DNA of 64,000 bases from AAA044-D11 sp965268555 (GCA_965268555.1 OZ254174.1:1054001-1118000), one strand, 5' to 3'. Numbered from the stretch's first letter, positions 25,852 through 34,703 are shown. Numbers and translations are program-made. The notes: generated by a model not told the origin, from the sequence alone.

Positions 25852-27000
25852 CAGGCCCATCAAGTGTTCGATAGCTAATTGGTCGATTGTCTCGTACTGA
25901 TATCCACGAGCAGCCAGACCATCAACATCAACGCTAACTGATGTGAGATCTTTCCAACTTTCGCCTTTAGCAAGTGTTGGTTGTGCGAGTTCGTTGATTC
26001 GAGATTCTTCCATTGCAGCTTTGACTCGTGGATCGGCGCGAAATGCCAGTGCGCGTTCCTTGAGTGCAAGATAGGTGCGCATATTAGATGTGGCAGAAAC
26101 CCAGACACCGCGATCATCTTCGGTGCGACCAGGCTTGTAATCAAAGTGCTTTGGACCGGAGTATTTATAAGTCTCTAGTAGGTCAACTAGGAAGAACGCT
26201 GACTTTAGATCGCCGTGACCGAATACTAAATCTTGGTCAAACTTTGGTCCGTGCTGACCATTTAAATCAATATGGAATAGCTTCTTATGGAATAGCGCCT
26301 GGGCAATTCCATGAACGAAGTTAAGGTTTGCCATTTGTTCGTGGCCAACTTCTGGATTGACGCCAACTAGTTCTGGATGTTCTAGCGAGTTGATGAATGC
26401 AAGAGCATGTCCAATTGTCGGCAAGAAAATATCGCCGCGTGGTTCATTTGGCTTTGGTTCAATTGCAAACTTAATGTTGTAACCCTTATCGATCACATAT
26501 TGTCCGAGGATGTTAAATCCTTCGCGATATCTTTCAAGTGCAACATAAGCATCTTTAGCCGCATCAGATTCGGCGCCTTCACGGCCGCCCCAGCAAACAT
26601 AAATCTCAGCGCCAAGTTCTGCGGCCAAATCAATATTGCGCATTACTTTTGAAATTGCGAAACGGCGGATGTCGCGTTCATTTGCAGTTAGTGCACCATC
26701 TTTAAATATTGGATGAGTAAAGAGGTTTGTAGTTGCCATTGGAACTTTCATTCCGGTATCTGCAAGCGCTTTCTTGAAACGAGCTATGTGCGCGCTGCGG
26801 TCAGAATCACTTGAACCAAATGGAATCAAATCATCATCATGGAATGTCACACCATAAGCTCCGCGCTGCGCTAATTCAGTAACACTTCGAACTGGATCAA
26901 GGGCGCCACGTGTTGCATCACCAAAGGGGTCACGTGCTTGCCAACCAACTGTCCAAAGTCCGAACGTGAACTTATCTGCTGGGCTTGGTGTTAGTGACAT
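25849..27000 (-). CDS. xylA: Xylose isomerase
   Basis: 383 residues, the short class I type found in Streptomyces. The catalytic pair H54 and D57 is in FHDDDLIPFG, with metal ligands in AIEPKPNEPRGD, VNPEVGHEQM and LNGQHGPKFDQD. It interconverts xylose and xylulose, and often glucose and fructose. GGGAG stands seven bases before ATG 27000. No xylulokinase is next to it, so the partner must be elsewhere. It lies between tRNA-Leu and argS. Confidence 0.95.
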   Translation of the reverse strand: MSLTPSPADKFTFGLWTVGWQARDPFGDATRGALDPVRSVTELAQRGAYGVTFHDDDLIPFGSSDSDRSAHIARFKKALADTGMKVPMATTNLFTHPIFKDGALTANERDIRRFAISKVMRNIDLAAELGAEIYVCWGGREGAESDAAKDAYVALERYREGFNILGQYVIDKGYNIKFAIEPKPNEPRGDIFLPTIGHALAFINSLEHPELVGVNPEVGHEQMANLNFVHGIAQALFHKKLFHIDLNGQHGPKFDQDLVFGHGDLKSAFFLVDLLETYKYSGPKHFDYKPGRTEDDRGVWVSATSNMRTYLALKERALAFRADPRVKAAMEESRINELAQPTLAKGESWKDLTSVSVDVDGLAARGYQYETIDQLAIEHLMGL

Positions 27001-27053
27001 CGTTGCTCCCTTTATAACGGCCGTTGATTTACTTGCCCTAATTTAATCTCAGT

Positions 27054-27083
27054 TTGGTGCTTTTGCCTAAGTTCCCTTAATCT
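27054..27083 (+). promoter_or_regulatory. Promoter for tRNA-Leu
   Basis: TTGGTG (27054-27059) and TAATCT (27078-27083) are separated by 18 bases, with the tRNA starting 15 bases further on. Confidence 0.45.
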
Positions 27084-27098
27084 TCTCTCATCTCTCCA

Positions 27099-27182
27099 GC
27101 GGGAGTGGTGAAATGGCAGACACGCAAGTCTTAGGAACTTGTGTCTTCGGACGTGCGGGTTCAAGTCCCGCCTCCCGCACCA
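27099..27182 (+). tRNA. tRNA-Leu (UAG anticodon)
   Basis: Acceptor strands GCGGGAG (27099-27105) and CTCCCGC (27172-27178) pair fully. The anticodon stem CAAGT/ACTTG encloses the loop CTTAGGA, giving anticodon TAG. A long variable arm marks a class II tRNA, and the T arm reads GCGGGTTCAAGTCCCGC. The 3' CCA is encoded at 27180-27182. Confidence 0.95.
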
Positions 27183-27208
27183 GCAATTTTTATTCTCTAG
27201 AAAACTCG

Positions 27209-27682
27209 CTACAGCGCATTAATTAATCCCTGCAACTGTCCAGCATGTGACTTGCTGTGCCCACTGGCCATTTCAACCAATTGAAGCAAAGTCATAAGCC
27301 CGCGCTCTTCATGCATCGAAGTACTAGTCCAATCTTCTTCTGGAATTGCACTTAAAATATTTGCTGTTGCGATTTGAATTCCTTCTATCGCGGCAAGTGA
27401 AGCAAGTGCATCTCGCTTCTCATACTTAAGACGATCCGGATAAATCTCTTCATTGAATGGAAAGATCTTCGGCGTATCTTCTGCAAGATTATTTAAGTAT
27501 CTAGTTGCGAAATGCAATTCACCATCGCACATATGGTGCAGCACGTAAGCAGCAGACCATTCACCGGCTATCGGAGTCTTGTTTAAATCCGAGGCTGAAA
27601 TAGATTTCGCTTGGGCTAAGAATTCCTTGCCATTGGCGATGAACTCGGCCAGCGCCGCTTTACTCTTGTTATCGTTGCTCAT
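27209..27682 (-). CDS. DinB-family protein
   Basis: 157 residues with four-helix-bundle character. Histidines in YVLHHMCDGELHF and SGHSKSHAGQ are spaced like the DinB/YfiT metal-binding triad. Family members are metal-dependent hydrolases or thiol-linked transferases, but few have a known substrate. It stands alone between tRNA-Leu and the coiled-coil gene. A TAGGAT box ends 6 bases before ATG 27682. Confidence 0.75.
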   Translation of the reverse strand: MSNDNKSKAALAEFIANGKEFLAQAKSISASDLNKTPIAGEWSAAYVLHHMCDGELHFATRYLNNLAEDTPKIFPFNEEIYPDRLKYEKRDALASLAAIEGIQIATANILSAIPEEDWTSTSMHEERGLMTLLQLVEMASGHSKSHAGQLQGLINAL

Positions 27683-27688
27683 ATCCCA

Positions 27689-27694
27689 ATCCTA
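27689..27694 (-). promoter_or_regulatory. -10 box (TAGGAT) for DinB-family gene
   Basis: TAGGAT ends 6 bases before ATG 27682, predicting a leaderless transcript. Confidence 0.45.
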
Positions 27695-27794
27695 AGCGCA
27701 GTTGTATGTGGCTGCCTAGGGAATTCACTCATGGCACTCACCCTGCCCCCTGTTATAGGCTTCCCGAAGTGCACGAGCGCGTTGGAGGAGAAAA

Positions 27795-28595
27795 ATGGCA
27801 GAGAAGAAATTCCGTTCTTGGGTTGGGTTTAAAGAAGAAACTGTTGCTGCCCCAACTGAAAATGCAGTTGAACGAATTCGCCAACTTGAAACTCAACTTG
27901 CAGATTTAAAATCACGCCGTGACATTACAAGTTTAAGTAAAGAAGAATTCGAAATTCTTGCAGGCGAAACTGCAATGAGTTTAATTAAGACTGCCCAACA
28001 ACGTGAATCACGTGCCTTGGCTGCCGCCGAACAAACTGTTTCTGAAACTGCTCGTATTACTAAAGAGCGCTTGGATTCTTCAGAAGCTAAGGCCAAAGCA
28101 ATTTTGGCTGGCGCCGAAACTCGTGGTCGCAAATATATTGAAGCCGCCGAATCGGATGCCGTTGAACTTCGCGAAAAAGCAGTTCGTCAGGCTGAACATC
28201 TATTGCAAGAGAGCAAGCGTGAAGCATCTGCACTTGCTGGTGCTGCCAAACGTGAGGCCGAGCGAATAATCAATGAGGCAACCGGTGAGATAAGTGAATT
28301 TAGATCTTGGCTTACTAGCGCGATTTCAGAATCTGAACGCCTATATCGAGTGCAGACTCAATCACTTAATGCTGCTGAACAGGCCATTGGTGAAACTCGA
28401 AGCAGATTGAAACAAGCATTTGAACGTTTAGCTGCACTGCAAGGTGATATCGATGCAAATATTGATGAGAATGATCGCCCTGTTGAAAAGACATTTATTC
28501 GTAAAGGTGCAAAGACAAAAGAGGCAGCCAAGAAAGCTGCACCGAAACCAGCCAAGAAGGCTGCAAAGAAAAGCACAACTAAAAAACGTAAGTAA
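27795..28595 (+). CDS. Coiled-coil protein with Lys/Ala-rich tail
   Basis: 266 residues. Residues of about 25-220 are rich in Ala, Glu, Arg and Lys with heptad-like spacing (RIRQLETQLADLKSRR, RESRALAAAEQTVSETAR), indicating a long coiled coil resembling DivIVA or ATP synthase b-type stalks. The last 30 residues are a basic tail of KKAAKK-type repeats, like histone H1 or Hup tails that bind DNA or polyanions. GGAGGAG precedes ATG 27795. It is followed 5 bases later by a membrane acyltransferase. A polar scaffold or nucleoid-linked role is possible but unproven. Confidence 0.7.
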   Translation: MAEKKFRSWVGFKEETVAAPTENAVERIRQLETQLADLKSRRDITSLSKEEFEILAGETAMSLIKTAQQRESRALAAAEQTVSETARITKERLDSSEAKAKAILAGAETRGRKYIEAAESDAVELREKAVRQAEHLLQESKREASALAGAAKREAERIINEATGEISEFRSWLTSAISESERLYRVQTQSLNAAEQAIGETRSRLKQAFERLAALQGDIDANIDENDRPVEKTFIRKGAKTKEAAKKAAPKPAKKAAKKSTTKKRK

Positions 28596-28600
28596 CCACG

Positions 28601-30352
28601 ATGCAGCGCGCATCAATTTCTACTACACACATCCCAGCAATAGATGGATTGCGTGCGCTTGCAGTTGTCGCAGTAGTTCTGTATCACCTCGGAATTGATT
28701 GGATTCCAGGTGGTTTTCTTGGCGTAGATCTCTTTTTCGTAATCTCTGGCTATGTGATCACAAGATTAATTCTTGATTCAATTGAAAGCGCTAATGGTTT
28801 AGATATTCGGGAATTTTATGCCGCAAGAGTTCGCCGGCTACTTCCAGGGCTATTGGTCCTCTTAATTGTCACATGTGTCCTTATGGCCTTATTTGCGCCT
28901 GACAGTATCCGAAGATTCTTGAGTGATATTCCTTTTGTGTTATCGGGTACAAATAATTGGCACTTGGTCGCACTTCATCAAGATTACTTTCAGGCAATAG
29001 GTAGGCCACCGCTTCTTCAACATACTTGGTCACTTGCAGTTGAATTTCAATTCTATTTAATCTGGCCAATAATTCTGCTCTTTATCTGGCGCCGCTTTGG
29101 CAAAAGAGTTGTACGTCGCGCTGCCCTATTAATCGCAACCTTCTCTGGTACTGCGCTATTCCTATTCTCGCTACAAGCAGATAACGCAACAGCTGGGCGC
29201 ATTAGCCACATCTATTTTGGTACCGACACCCACAGCCTTGGGCTCTTCCTAGGTTCAGCTCTTGCAGTTAGTTGGATTCCAAGGAATTTAACCAAAGATA
29301 TTTCGCAACGTGCGCAAGATTTTATAGATGGAATTGGCGTCATAGGTTTTATCGGTCTACTTTGTATTTTCCTCTTTATAGATGAAACAAATGCGACGCT
29401 TTACCAAATAGCATTTCCGCTGGCTGGTATTTTTGGCTGTGCAACCATTGTCTCCCTTGTTCATCCAGCATCACGTTTCTCTCCGATACTTAGTAATAGA
29501 GTCTTCATCTGGGTCGGTCAACGCTCATATGGAATCTATCTTTGGCACTGGGTAATTTTTCAAATCACGAGGCCAGGCGCTGATCTAACCGGTTCGTTGT
29601 TTGCGCTAAATGTTGCTCGTGTTCTCGTCGTTCTAATCCTCGCTGATATTTCACTTAGGGCGATTGAAATTCCGATTCGCCGAGGAGTTGTTCAAAATTG
29701 GTTTAGAGGCATGAAGTATCGAACCAAAATAATGCAAAAGCGCCAACGCATTTTCGTTGCAGGCGTTTGCGTTTTTACAACTTTAATTACCGGAAGTTCT
29801 ATCGCAGTCGCTTGGCAGCGAGATCAATCAATCGTCGAAGAAATTAGGCCAGAACTCGAACTCCCACAAGTAGTTAACTCACCTGATAAACCTGGGCTCT
29901 GGGTTACTGGAGATTCTGTGATTCTGGGCATTCGAAACAAATTAGCTGCGAATGAAGATATCGCCTTGATTAATGCCAGAGTCGGCAGGCAGATTCAAGA
30001 ACTTATTAAGGCTGTTGAAGCGGATAAACCTAAGGTTTCAAACTCAACAGTTGTACTTAATGTTGGCAATAACAACTCAGTTTCCCGCGAAGATATGACT
30101 GCTTTGATGGAGTTGCTCAAGAACCAACCTAAAATTATTGTCATCAACACTTCTGTGCCACGAACTTGGCGCGATGGGAATAACAAAATAATTGGTGAGG
30201 TAGTTTCAAATTATCCCAATGCAACACTCATTAGGTGGGACCAAATAGCGGAAAACCACCCGGAGTTTTTCGCTCCGGATGGCGTCCACTTAGTTGAAGC
30301 TGGTAGTGATGTTTACGTTGCTGCAATTCTCGATGCGTTAAACGTAAATTAA
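28601..30352 (+). CDS. OafA-type membrane acyltransferase with SGNH-like domain
   Basis: 583 residues. The N-terminal AIDGLRALAVVAVVLYH motif and the GVDLFFVISGY motif are hallmarks of acyltransferase family 3, followed by about ten membrane segments to residue 370. After another hydrophobic segment near 385-400, an extracytoplasmic domain carries GDSV, GNNN and DGVHL, which fits an SGNH hydrolase-like triad. Such fused enzymes O-acetylate peptidoglycan, glycans or surface polysaccharide. It follows the coiled-coil gene after 5 bases. The acceptor is unknown. Confidence 0.9.
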   Translation: MQRASISTTHIPAIDGLRALAVVAVVLYHLGIDWIPGGFLGVDLFFVISGYVITRLILDSIESANGLDIREFYAARVRRLLPGLLVLLIVTCVLMALFAPDSIRRFLSDIPFVLSGTNNWHLVALHQDYFQAIGRPPLLQHTWSLAVEFQFYLIWPIILLFIWRRFGKRVVRRAALLIATFSGTALFLFSLQADNATAGRISHIYFGTDTHSLGLFLGSALAVSWIPRNLTKDISQRAQDFIDGIGVIGFIGLLCIFLFIDETNATLYQIAFPLAGIFGCATIVSLVHPASRFSPILSNRVFIWVGQRSYGIYLWHWVIFQITRPGADLTGSLFALNVARVLVVLILADISLRAIEIPIRRGVVQNWFRGMKYRTKIMQKRQRIFVAGVCVFTTLITGSSIAVAWQRDQSIVEEIRPELELPQVVNSPDKPGLWVTGDSVILGIRNKLAANEDIALINARVGRQIQELIKAVEADKPKVSNSTVVLNVGNNNSVSREDMTALMELLKNQPKIIVINTSVPRTWRDGNNKIIGEVVSNYPNATLIRWDQIAENHPEFFAPDGVHLVEAGSDVYVAAILDALNVN

Positions 30353-30355
30353 TTA

Positions 30356-31183
30356 TTAAGCGTATTGGCCTGGAAGTCCAAAGACTTTTCCGCCAACAAC
30401 TGTGCCATCTTCAAGAACTGATGAAACTCTAAATGAGCACCATCCTGAAGTGTCACCTTTTGTAATGTCTAGTGAAAGTTGAGTTGCTGGAACTGTAGAA
30501 ATTAATTTCCAGGCTCCACCGTTAGAGCGGATCTCAACATTGTAATTAGCAACTTTTGCGCCATCAGCTGGAGCCTTCCAGAAGATAGTTGCACCAGTCG
30601 CTGTGTACTGCGCAACGATTCCTACTGGCTCGCTGCCACCACCATCTACAACAGGTGCGCTGGATGCTTCTGCTGAAGCTTCAGCAGTTGGTTCTGCTGA
30701 TTCTTCCATTGCGCTTCCTTGAGAAGATTCTGCTGATGCAGTTTCTTGTGGCGCTGCAGATTCAGTTTTTGTTGAACCATTGCGTGATACGACAAGAAGA
30801 GCGAGCAATACAACAGCGATTACAACTGCAGTTAGTACGCGCTTTGAGGATGAACTGTTAGTTGAAGATTTTACTGATGAAGGAACAGCAGCGCCCGGAG
30901 TCTTTGCGGGGCGTGTAGTTACTGAAGAACTTTGGAAATTTGAGCGACTTGATGAAACTGGAACCGCAGGAACAACAAATGTTGATGACGATTTTTTAAC
31001 TGCCTTTTTAGCAGTCTTCTTCGCCGATTTCTTTACTGCCTTCTTAGCAGTTTTCTTAACTGCCTTTTTAACAGTTGACTTCTTAGCTGTTGATTTCTTT
31101 ACAGATTTCTTAACAGCTTTCTTTGCAGAAGTTTTCTTGACAGCTTTTTTGGCTGTCTTCTTTGCGGTTTTCTTAACTGCCAC
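30356..31183 (-). CDS. Membrane-anchored protein: Lys/Ala-rich tail, one TM, fibronectin-III-like domain
   Basis: 275 residues from GTG 31183, chosen because AAGGAG stands 7 bases upstream; the frame continues to 31222 without such a site. Residues 4-65 are H1-like repeats of KKTAKK, KKAVKK and KKSTAKK. A Ser/Thr linker leads to one membrane helix at about 115-132 (LTAVVIAVVLLALLVV). After it comes an acidic Ser/Ala/Glu linker and a C-terminal fibronectin type III-like domain (187-270: ATIFWKAPADG, VEIRSNGGAW). By the positive-inside rule the basic tail is cytoplasmic and the beta domain outside. A nucleoid-to-envelope tether is conceivable. It is convergent with the acyltransferase. Confidence 0.75.
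   Translation of the reverse strand: MAVKKTAKKTAKKAVKKTSAKKAVKKSVKKSTAKKSTVKKAVKKTAKKAVKKSAKKTAKKAVKKSSSTFVVPAVPVSSSRSNFQSSSVTTRPAKTPGAAVPSSVKSSTNSSSSKRVLTAVVIAVVLLALLVVSRNGSTKTESAAPQETASAESSQGSAMEESAEPTAEASAEASSAPVVDGGGSEPVGIVAQYTATGATIFWKAPADGAKVANYNVEIRSNGGAWKLISTVPATQLSLDITKGDTSGWCSFRVSSVLEDGTVVGGKVFGLPGQYA
30990..31180 (-). repeat. Degenerate repeats coding for Lys/Ala-rich tail
   Basis: About 190 bases of imperfect 15-33 base units (variants of AAGAAAACTGCTAAGAAGGC read on the minus strand) code for the H1-like tail. The same bias creates a long open frame on the plus strand. Confidence 0.6.
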
Positions 31184-31250
31184 AGTTGCGCTCCTTGGTT
31201 TGTATTTGAAATATAGCTGCAAAACTCAATAGTTAAAGGATACCCCAAAG

Positions 31251-31865
31251 CTAGAGCAGGTCCTTTATCTGCGGGGCAATTGCCCGAAGTGCAATTCCAC
31301 GGTGGCTAATTTTGTCTTTCTCCCCGTGTGCAAACTCGCCCAAAGTTAAATTCTGACCAGCAGGTTGGAAGATTGGGTCATAACCAAATCCAGCATCTCC
31401 TCGCGGGGAAAGGGTGATAAATCCATCAAGTTTCCCATTTTTTATCACCTCAACGCCTGCAGATCTATGTTGTGGTGGAAATACAAGTGCGACTTCGCAA
31501 ATGAAATGTGCACCTCGTTTGGTTTGCGGAACTCCTTCAAGTTGGTTCAACACTTTATTTATATTTGCTAGATCATCGCCATGAACACCAGACCATCTCG
31601 CTGAAAAAATACCAGGATCGCCATTTAAGAAATCAACACATAATCCACTGTCATCAGCAAGCGCAGGTAGGTTTGAGAATTCACAAACACCGCGTGCTTT
31701 TAACAACGCATTTGCTTGGAAACTATCGCCACTCTCTTCGATATCTGGCATATCGGGAAAATCTTTTAGCCCAAGTACTTGGATATCCGAAGCATATTGC
31801 GCAAGCAACCTTTCAAATTCGGCAATCTTGCCGCGATTTTGCGTTGCTAAAACTATTTTCCGCAA
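31251..31865 (-). CDS. rdgB: XTP/dITP diphosphatase (RdgB/HAM1 family)
   Basis: 204 residues. The N-terminal VLATQNRGKIAEF loop, the LADDSGLCVDFLNGDPGIFSARW motif (given here in part as LADDSGLCVD) and GFGYDPIF are diagnostic. The enzyme clears non-canonical purine nucleotides. It follows rph by 18 bases, as in mycobacteria (rph-rdgB). Confidence 0.95.
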   Translation of the reverse strand: MRKIVLATQNRGKIAEFERLLAQYASDIQVLGLKDFPDMPDIEESGDSFQANALLKARGVCEFSNLPALADDSGLCVDFLNGDPGIFSARWSGVHGDDLANINKVLNQLEGVPQTKRGAHFICEVALVFPPQHRSAGVEVIKNGKLDGFITLSPRGDAGFGYDPIFQPAGQNLTLGEFAHGEKDKISHRGIALRAIAPQIKDLL

Positions 31866-31883
31866 TTTATTATCAAACTCGAG

Positions 31884-32603
31884 TTAGCTCAAGGCAATCT
31901 TTTGCAAATTAGCGAGTTGGCTACAGCCTGCAGTTCCTAGATCTAGTAACGAATTTAAAAGTGTTCTGTCGAATGGCTTTCCTTCGGCAGTACCCTGAAC
32001 TTCAACGAAATTGCCATCTGCTGTGCAAACAATATTCATATCGGTATCTGCAGTTACATCCTCTTCGTAACAAAGATCTAACATCGGAACTCCACCAATG
32101 ATTCCAACGCTAACTGCTGAAACACCTTGCGTGATTGGATTTCTTGTTGCTGGAATGTGCCCTTTTGCCTTTGCCCAAGTAATTGCATCTTGGAGCGCAA
32201 CATAAGCACCGGTTATTGCCGCAGTTCTAGTTCCGCCATCTGCTTGCAAAACATCGCAGTCAATGACAATTGTATTTTCACCAAGCGCTGCAGTATCGAC
32301 AACTGCGCGAAGTGAACGTCCAACTAACCTGGAAATTTCTTGTGTTCTTCCCCCAAGTTTTCCTTTAACGCTCTCTCGATCTGATCGAGTATGTGTCGCA
32401 CGTGGCAACATCGCATATTCACTCGTCACCCAACCGCCACCTTTTCCAACTAACCAACGTGGGACACCAGGCGTAAACGAAGCAACACAAAGAACTCTGG
32501 TATTTCCAAATTCAACTAAGACTGATCCCTCGGCATTGTTCAACCAATTTCTAGTGAACTTAATTTCGCGAAGTTGATCTGGTGCTCTTCCATCAATTCT
32601 CAA
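31884..32603 (-). CDS. rph: RNase PH
   Basis: 239 residues, full length. The conserved RxDGRxPDQLR start, the GGRTQEISRLVGRSLR phosphate-site segment and the DCDVLQADGGTRTAAI motif are present. It trims the 3' end of tRNA precursors using phosphate. It overlaps murI by 4 bases, giving a murI-rph-rdgB operon. In this organism it could matter for tRNAs such as tRNA-Arg at 49836, where CCA is not encoded. Confidence 0.96.
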   Translation of the reverse strand: MRIDGRAPDQLREIKFTRNWLNNAEGSVLVEFGNTRVLCVASFTPGVPRWLVGKGGGWVTSEYAMLPRATHTRSDRESVKGKLGGRTQEISRLVGRSLRAVVDTAALGENTIVIDCDVLQADGGTRTAAITGAYVALQDAITWAKAKGHIPATRNPITQGVSAVSVGIIGGVPMLDLCYEEDVTADTDMNIVCTADGNFVEVQGTAEGKPFDRTLLNSLLDLGTAGCSQLANLQKIALS

Positions 32604-33409
32604 TTTATCCTCGATTCGACTCTTGTGACTTCTGGGCCAAGGAAACGTTTAGCTAATTTACTAAATACTTCGCTCTCTCCAGTTGAAACAAATTTGTGGG
32701 TTGGTTTTCCGGAAGTATTCAGGGAGTTATTTTCGACCAGAACTCGATACAAATCTTTTGCAGTCTCTTCAGCGCTAGAAACCAAAGTAACTTCGTTGCC
32801 CATTACATAGGAAATAACACCAGTCAATAATGGGTAGTGAGTGCAACCTAAAACTAAGGTGTCAATATTCTTATCGGCTAATGGCTTCAAATAATCTGTT
32901 GCTACCTTGGTGATTGCAGCGCCGGAAGTTTCGCCACGTTCAACATATTCCACAAAAAGTGGACAGGCCACCGAAGTAATCTCTAATTGTGGGGCTGCAG
33001 CAAAAGCATCTAAGTAGGCTCCGGAATCAATAGTTGCATTGGTTCCGATAACTCCGATGTGGCCACTTCGCGTGGCTGAAACTGCTCTGCGAACTGCAGG
33101 TTGAATAACTTCGATTACCGGAATCGAATAACGCTCGCGCGCATCACGCAACATTGCCGCACTTGCCGTATTGCACGCAATAACAATTGCTTTAACACCA
33201 GCCTCAACAAGTTGATCAAGAATCTCTAAGGCAAAGGTTCTAACTTCAGCAAGAGGTCTTGGGCCATATGGCCCGCGCGCCGTATCCCCAACATAGAGAA
33301 TTGATTCACCCGGAAGTTGATCGATGATTGATCTGGCAACTGTTAGTCCGCCAACACCAGAATCGAAGATTCCAATTGGGGAATTCTCGTTAACGATCGC
33401 GGCTGACAT
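32600..33409 (-). CDS. murI: Glutamate racemase
   Basis: 269 residues. The two catalytic cysteines are in VIACNTASA and VLGCTHYPLL, and the N-terminal IGIFDSGVGGLTVA motif is standard. It supplies D-glutamate for peptidoglycan. It begins the murI-rph-rdgB unit and has a TAGGCT box 7 bases before its ATG. It follows cysM at a distance of about 50 bases, as in other actinobacteria. Confidence 0.96.
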   Translation of the reverse strand: MSAAIVNENSPIGIFDSGVGGLTVARSIIDQLPGESILYVGDTARGPYGPRPLAEVRTFALEILDQLVEAGVKAIVIACNTASAAMLRDARERYSIPVIEVIQPAVRRAVSATRSGHIGVIGTNATIDSGAYLDAFAAAPQLEITSVACPLFVEYVERGETSGAAITKVATDYLKPLADKNIDTLVLGCTHYPLLTGVISYVMGNEVTLVSSAEETAKDLYRVLVENNSLNTSGKPTHKFVSTGESEVFSKLAKRFLGPEVTRVESRIN

Positions 33410-33416
33410 ATGCCCA

Positions 33417-33422
33417 AGCCTA
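33417..33422 (-). promoter_or_regulatory. -10 box (TAGGCT) for murI operon
   Basis: TAGGCT ends 7 bases before ATG 33409, between cysM and murI. Confidence 0.45.
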
Positions 33423-33459
33423 CCCGCACTAACAATTATTAGGAATTAATAAAGGTTGA

Positions 33460-34419
33460 TTAAGCCCAGAGTTGTCCATCTAGGACTTCTGGATCGCCAT
33501 CTTTTCCGTAGATACCAGTGGACAAATACTTCCATCCACCATCACACACAATAAATGCAATATCGGCGCCAACACCAGCATCTATGCACTCTTTTGCAAT
33601 TCCGAGTGCGGCATGCAAAATTGCACCGGTAGAAATTCCAGCAAATATTCCTTCAACTTCTAGTAACTCTTTTACCCGGCGAACAGAATCTTCAGCGCCA
33701 ACAGAAAATCTGCGAGTTATGACTGATGCATCATAAAGTTCTGGAACAAAGCCAGCATCGAGATTTCGCAGGCCATAAACAACTTCGCCGTAACGTGGTT
33801 CAGCGGCAATAATTGAAATGTCAGGATTTTTTTCTCGTAGATATTTTCCAGCACCCATAAGTGTTCCAGTTGTTCCAAGTCCAGCAACAAAGTGTGTAAC
33901 TGTTGGAAGGTCCTCGAAAATTTCAGGGCCCGTACCGTTGTAGTGGGCAAGTGTGTTTGCTGGATTTCCATATTGATATAGAAAAACCCAATCTGGATTT
34001 TCTGCTGCTAATTCTTTAGCAACACGAACTGCTTCATTTGAACCGCCAGCAGCAGGTGAGTAAATTATTTTTGCGCCCCACATTTCGAGCAGTTGCGTGC
34101 GCTCGATACTGGTGTTCTCCGGCATCACGCAAATCAATTTGTAGCCACGAACCTTTGCAACCATTGCAAGTGAAATTCCGGTGTTGCCACTTGTTGGTTC
34201 AAGAATTGTTGCACCCGGTTTTAATTTTCCAGTTTTTTCCGCATCATCAATCATTGCCATAGCGGTGCGATCTTTAATAGAACCGGTTGGATTTCTATCT
34301 TCTAACTTTGCCCAGAGTCTTACTTGAGGTTTTCCCGCTTCTGATTTAGGCGAAAGTTTTGGTAATCCGATTAACGGCGTGTGACCAAGTGATGCTTCAA
34401 GGGATTCGAATCTAGTCAC
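33460..34419 (-). CDS. cysM: CysO-dependent cysteine synthase
   Basis: 319 residues from GTG 34419, which overlaps the cysO stop by one base (TAGTG); TTG at 34425 is a two-codon-longer alternative. The PLP lysine is in TGSIKDRTAM, with TSGNTGISLA as the substrate loop. Its direct linkage to a MoaD-like carrier and a JAMM protease matches the mycobacterial CysM that uses O-phosphoserine and CysO-thiocarboxylate rather than free sulfide. It therefore probably makes cysteine by the protein-carrier route. Plain O-acetylserine sulfhydrylase activity is the alternative. Confidence 0.93.
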   Translation of the reverse strand: MTRFESLEASLGHTPLIGLPKLSPKSEAGKPQVRLWAKLEDRNPTGSIKDRTAMAMIDDAEKTGKLKPGATILEPTSGNTGISLAMVAKVRGYKLICVMPENTSIERTQLLEMWGAKIIYSPAAGGSNEAVRVAKELAAENPDWVFLYQYGNPANTLAHYNGTGPEIFEDLPTVTHFVAGLGTTGTLMGAGKYLREKNPDISIIAAEPRYGEVVYGLRNLDAGFVPELYDASVITRRFSVGAEDSVRRVKELLEVEGIFAGISTGAILHAALGIAKECIDAGVGADIAFIVCDGGWKYLSTGIYGKDGDPEVLDGQLWA

Positions 34420-34703
34420 TAGCAACCGCCAGCTACGGCAGGCAAAATTGTTACTGAATCACCAGCTTTAAGTGGCGCTGTGAGTGAACCCATGAATCGA
34501 ACATCTTCGTCGTTGATGTAAATATTAATAAAGCGGCGCAATTCGCCATTTTCAAGTAGCCGATCACCGAGTCCGGTATAGCTCTTATCAAGAGCGCTAA
34601 TCAACTCAGCTAAATTTGTGGCATCTGCAGAAACTGTTTTTTCACCCTTTGTAAATGGGCGCAAAATTGTTGGGATGCGAACTTCGATACTTGATGAGGA
34701 CAT
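34419..34703 (-). CDS. cysO: Sulfur-carrier protein CysO (MoaD/ThiS fold) ending in GGC
   Basis: 94 residues of the beta-grasp MoaD/ThiS fold. The segments IPTILRPFT, INIYINDEDVRF and the final TILPAVAGGC match CysO. CysO carries sulfur as a C-terminal Gly-Gly thiocarboxylate. Here the encoded C terminus is Gly-Gly-Cys, so one residue must be removed before activation, presumably by the adjacent Mec protease. It is coupled to cysM by a one-base overlap. The start has a short spacer and no clear ribosome site. Confidence 0.92.
   Translation of the reverse strand: MSSSSIEVRIPTILRPFTKGEKTVSADATNLAELISALDKSYTGLGDRLLENGELRRFINIYINDEDVRFMGSLTAPLKAGDSVTILPAVAGGC

Noticed and set aside
30990..31180. 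CRISPR or tandem DNA repeat array
   Set aside because: The units vary in length and sequence and simply code for Lys/Ala repeats; there are no uniform spacers.
30780..31232. 150-residue open frame on the plus strand
   Set aside because: It is the antisense shadow of the Lys/Ala repeat tail, gives a low-complexity FLTAFLAVFF sequence, and has no ribosome site.
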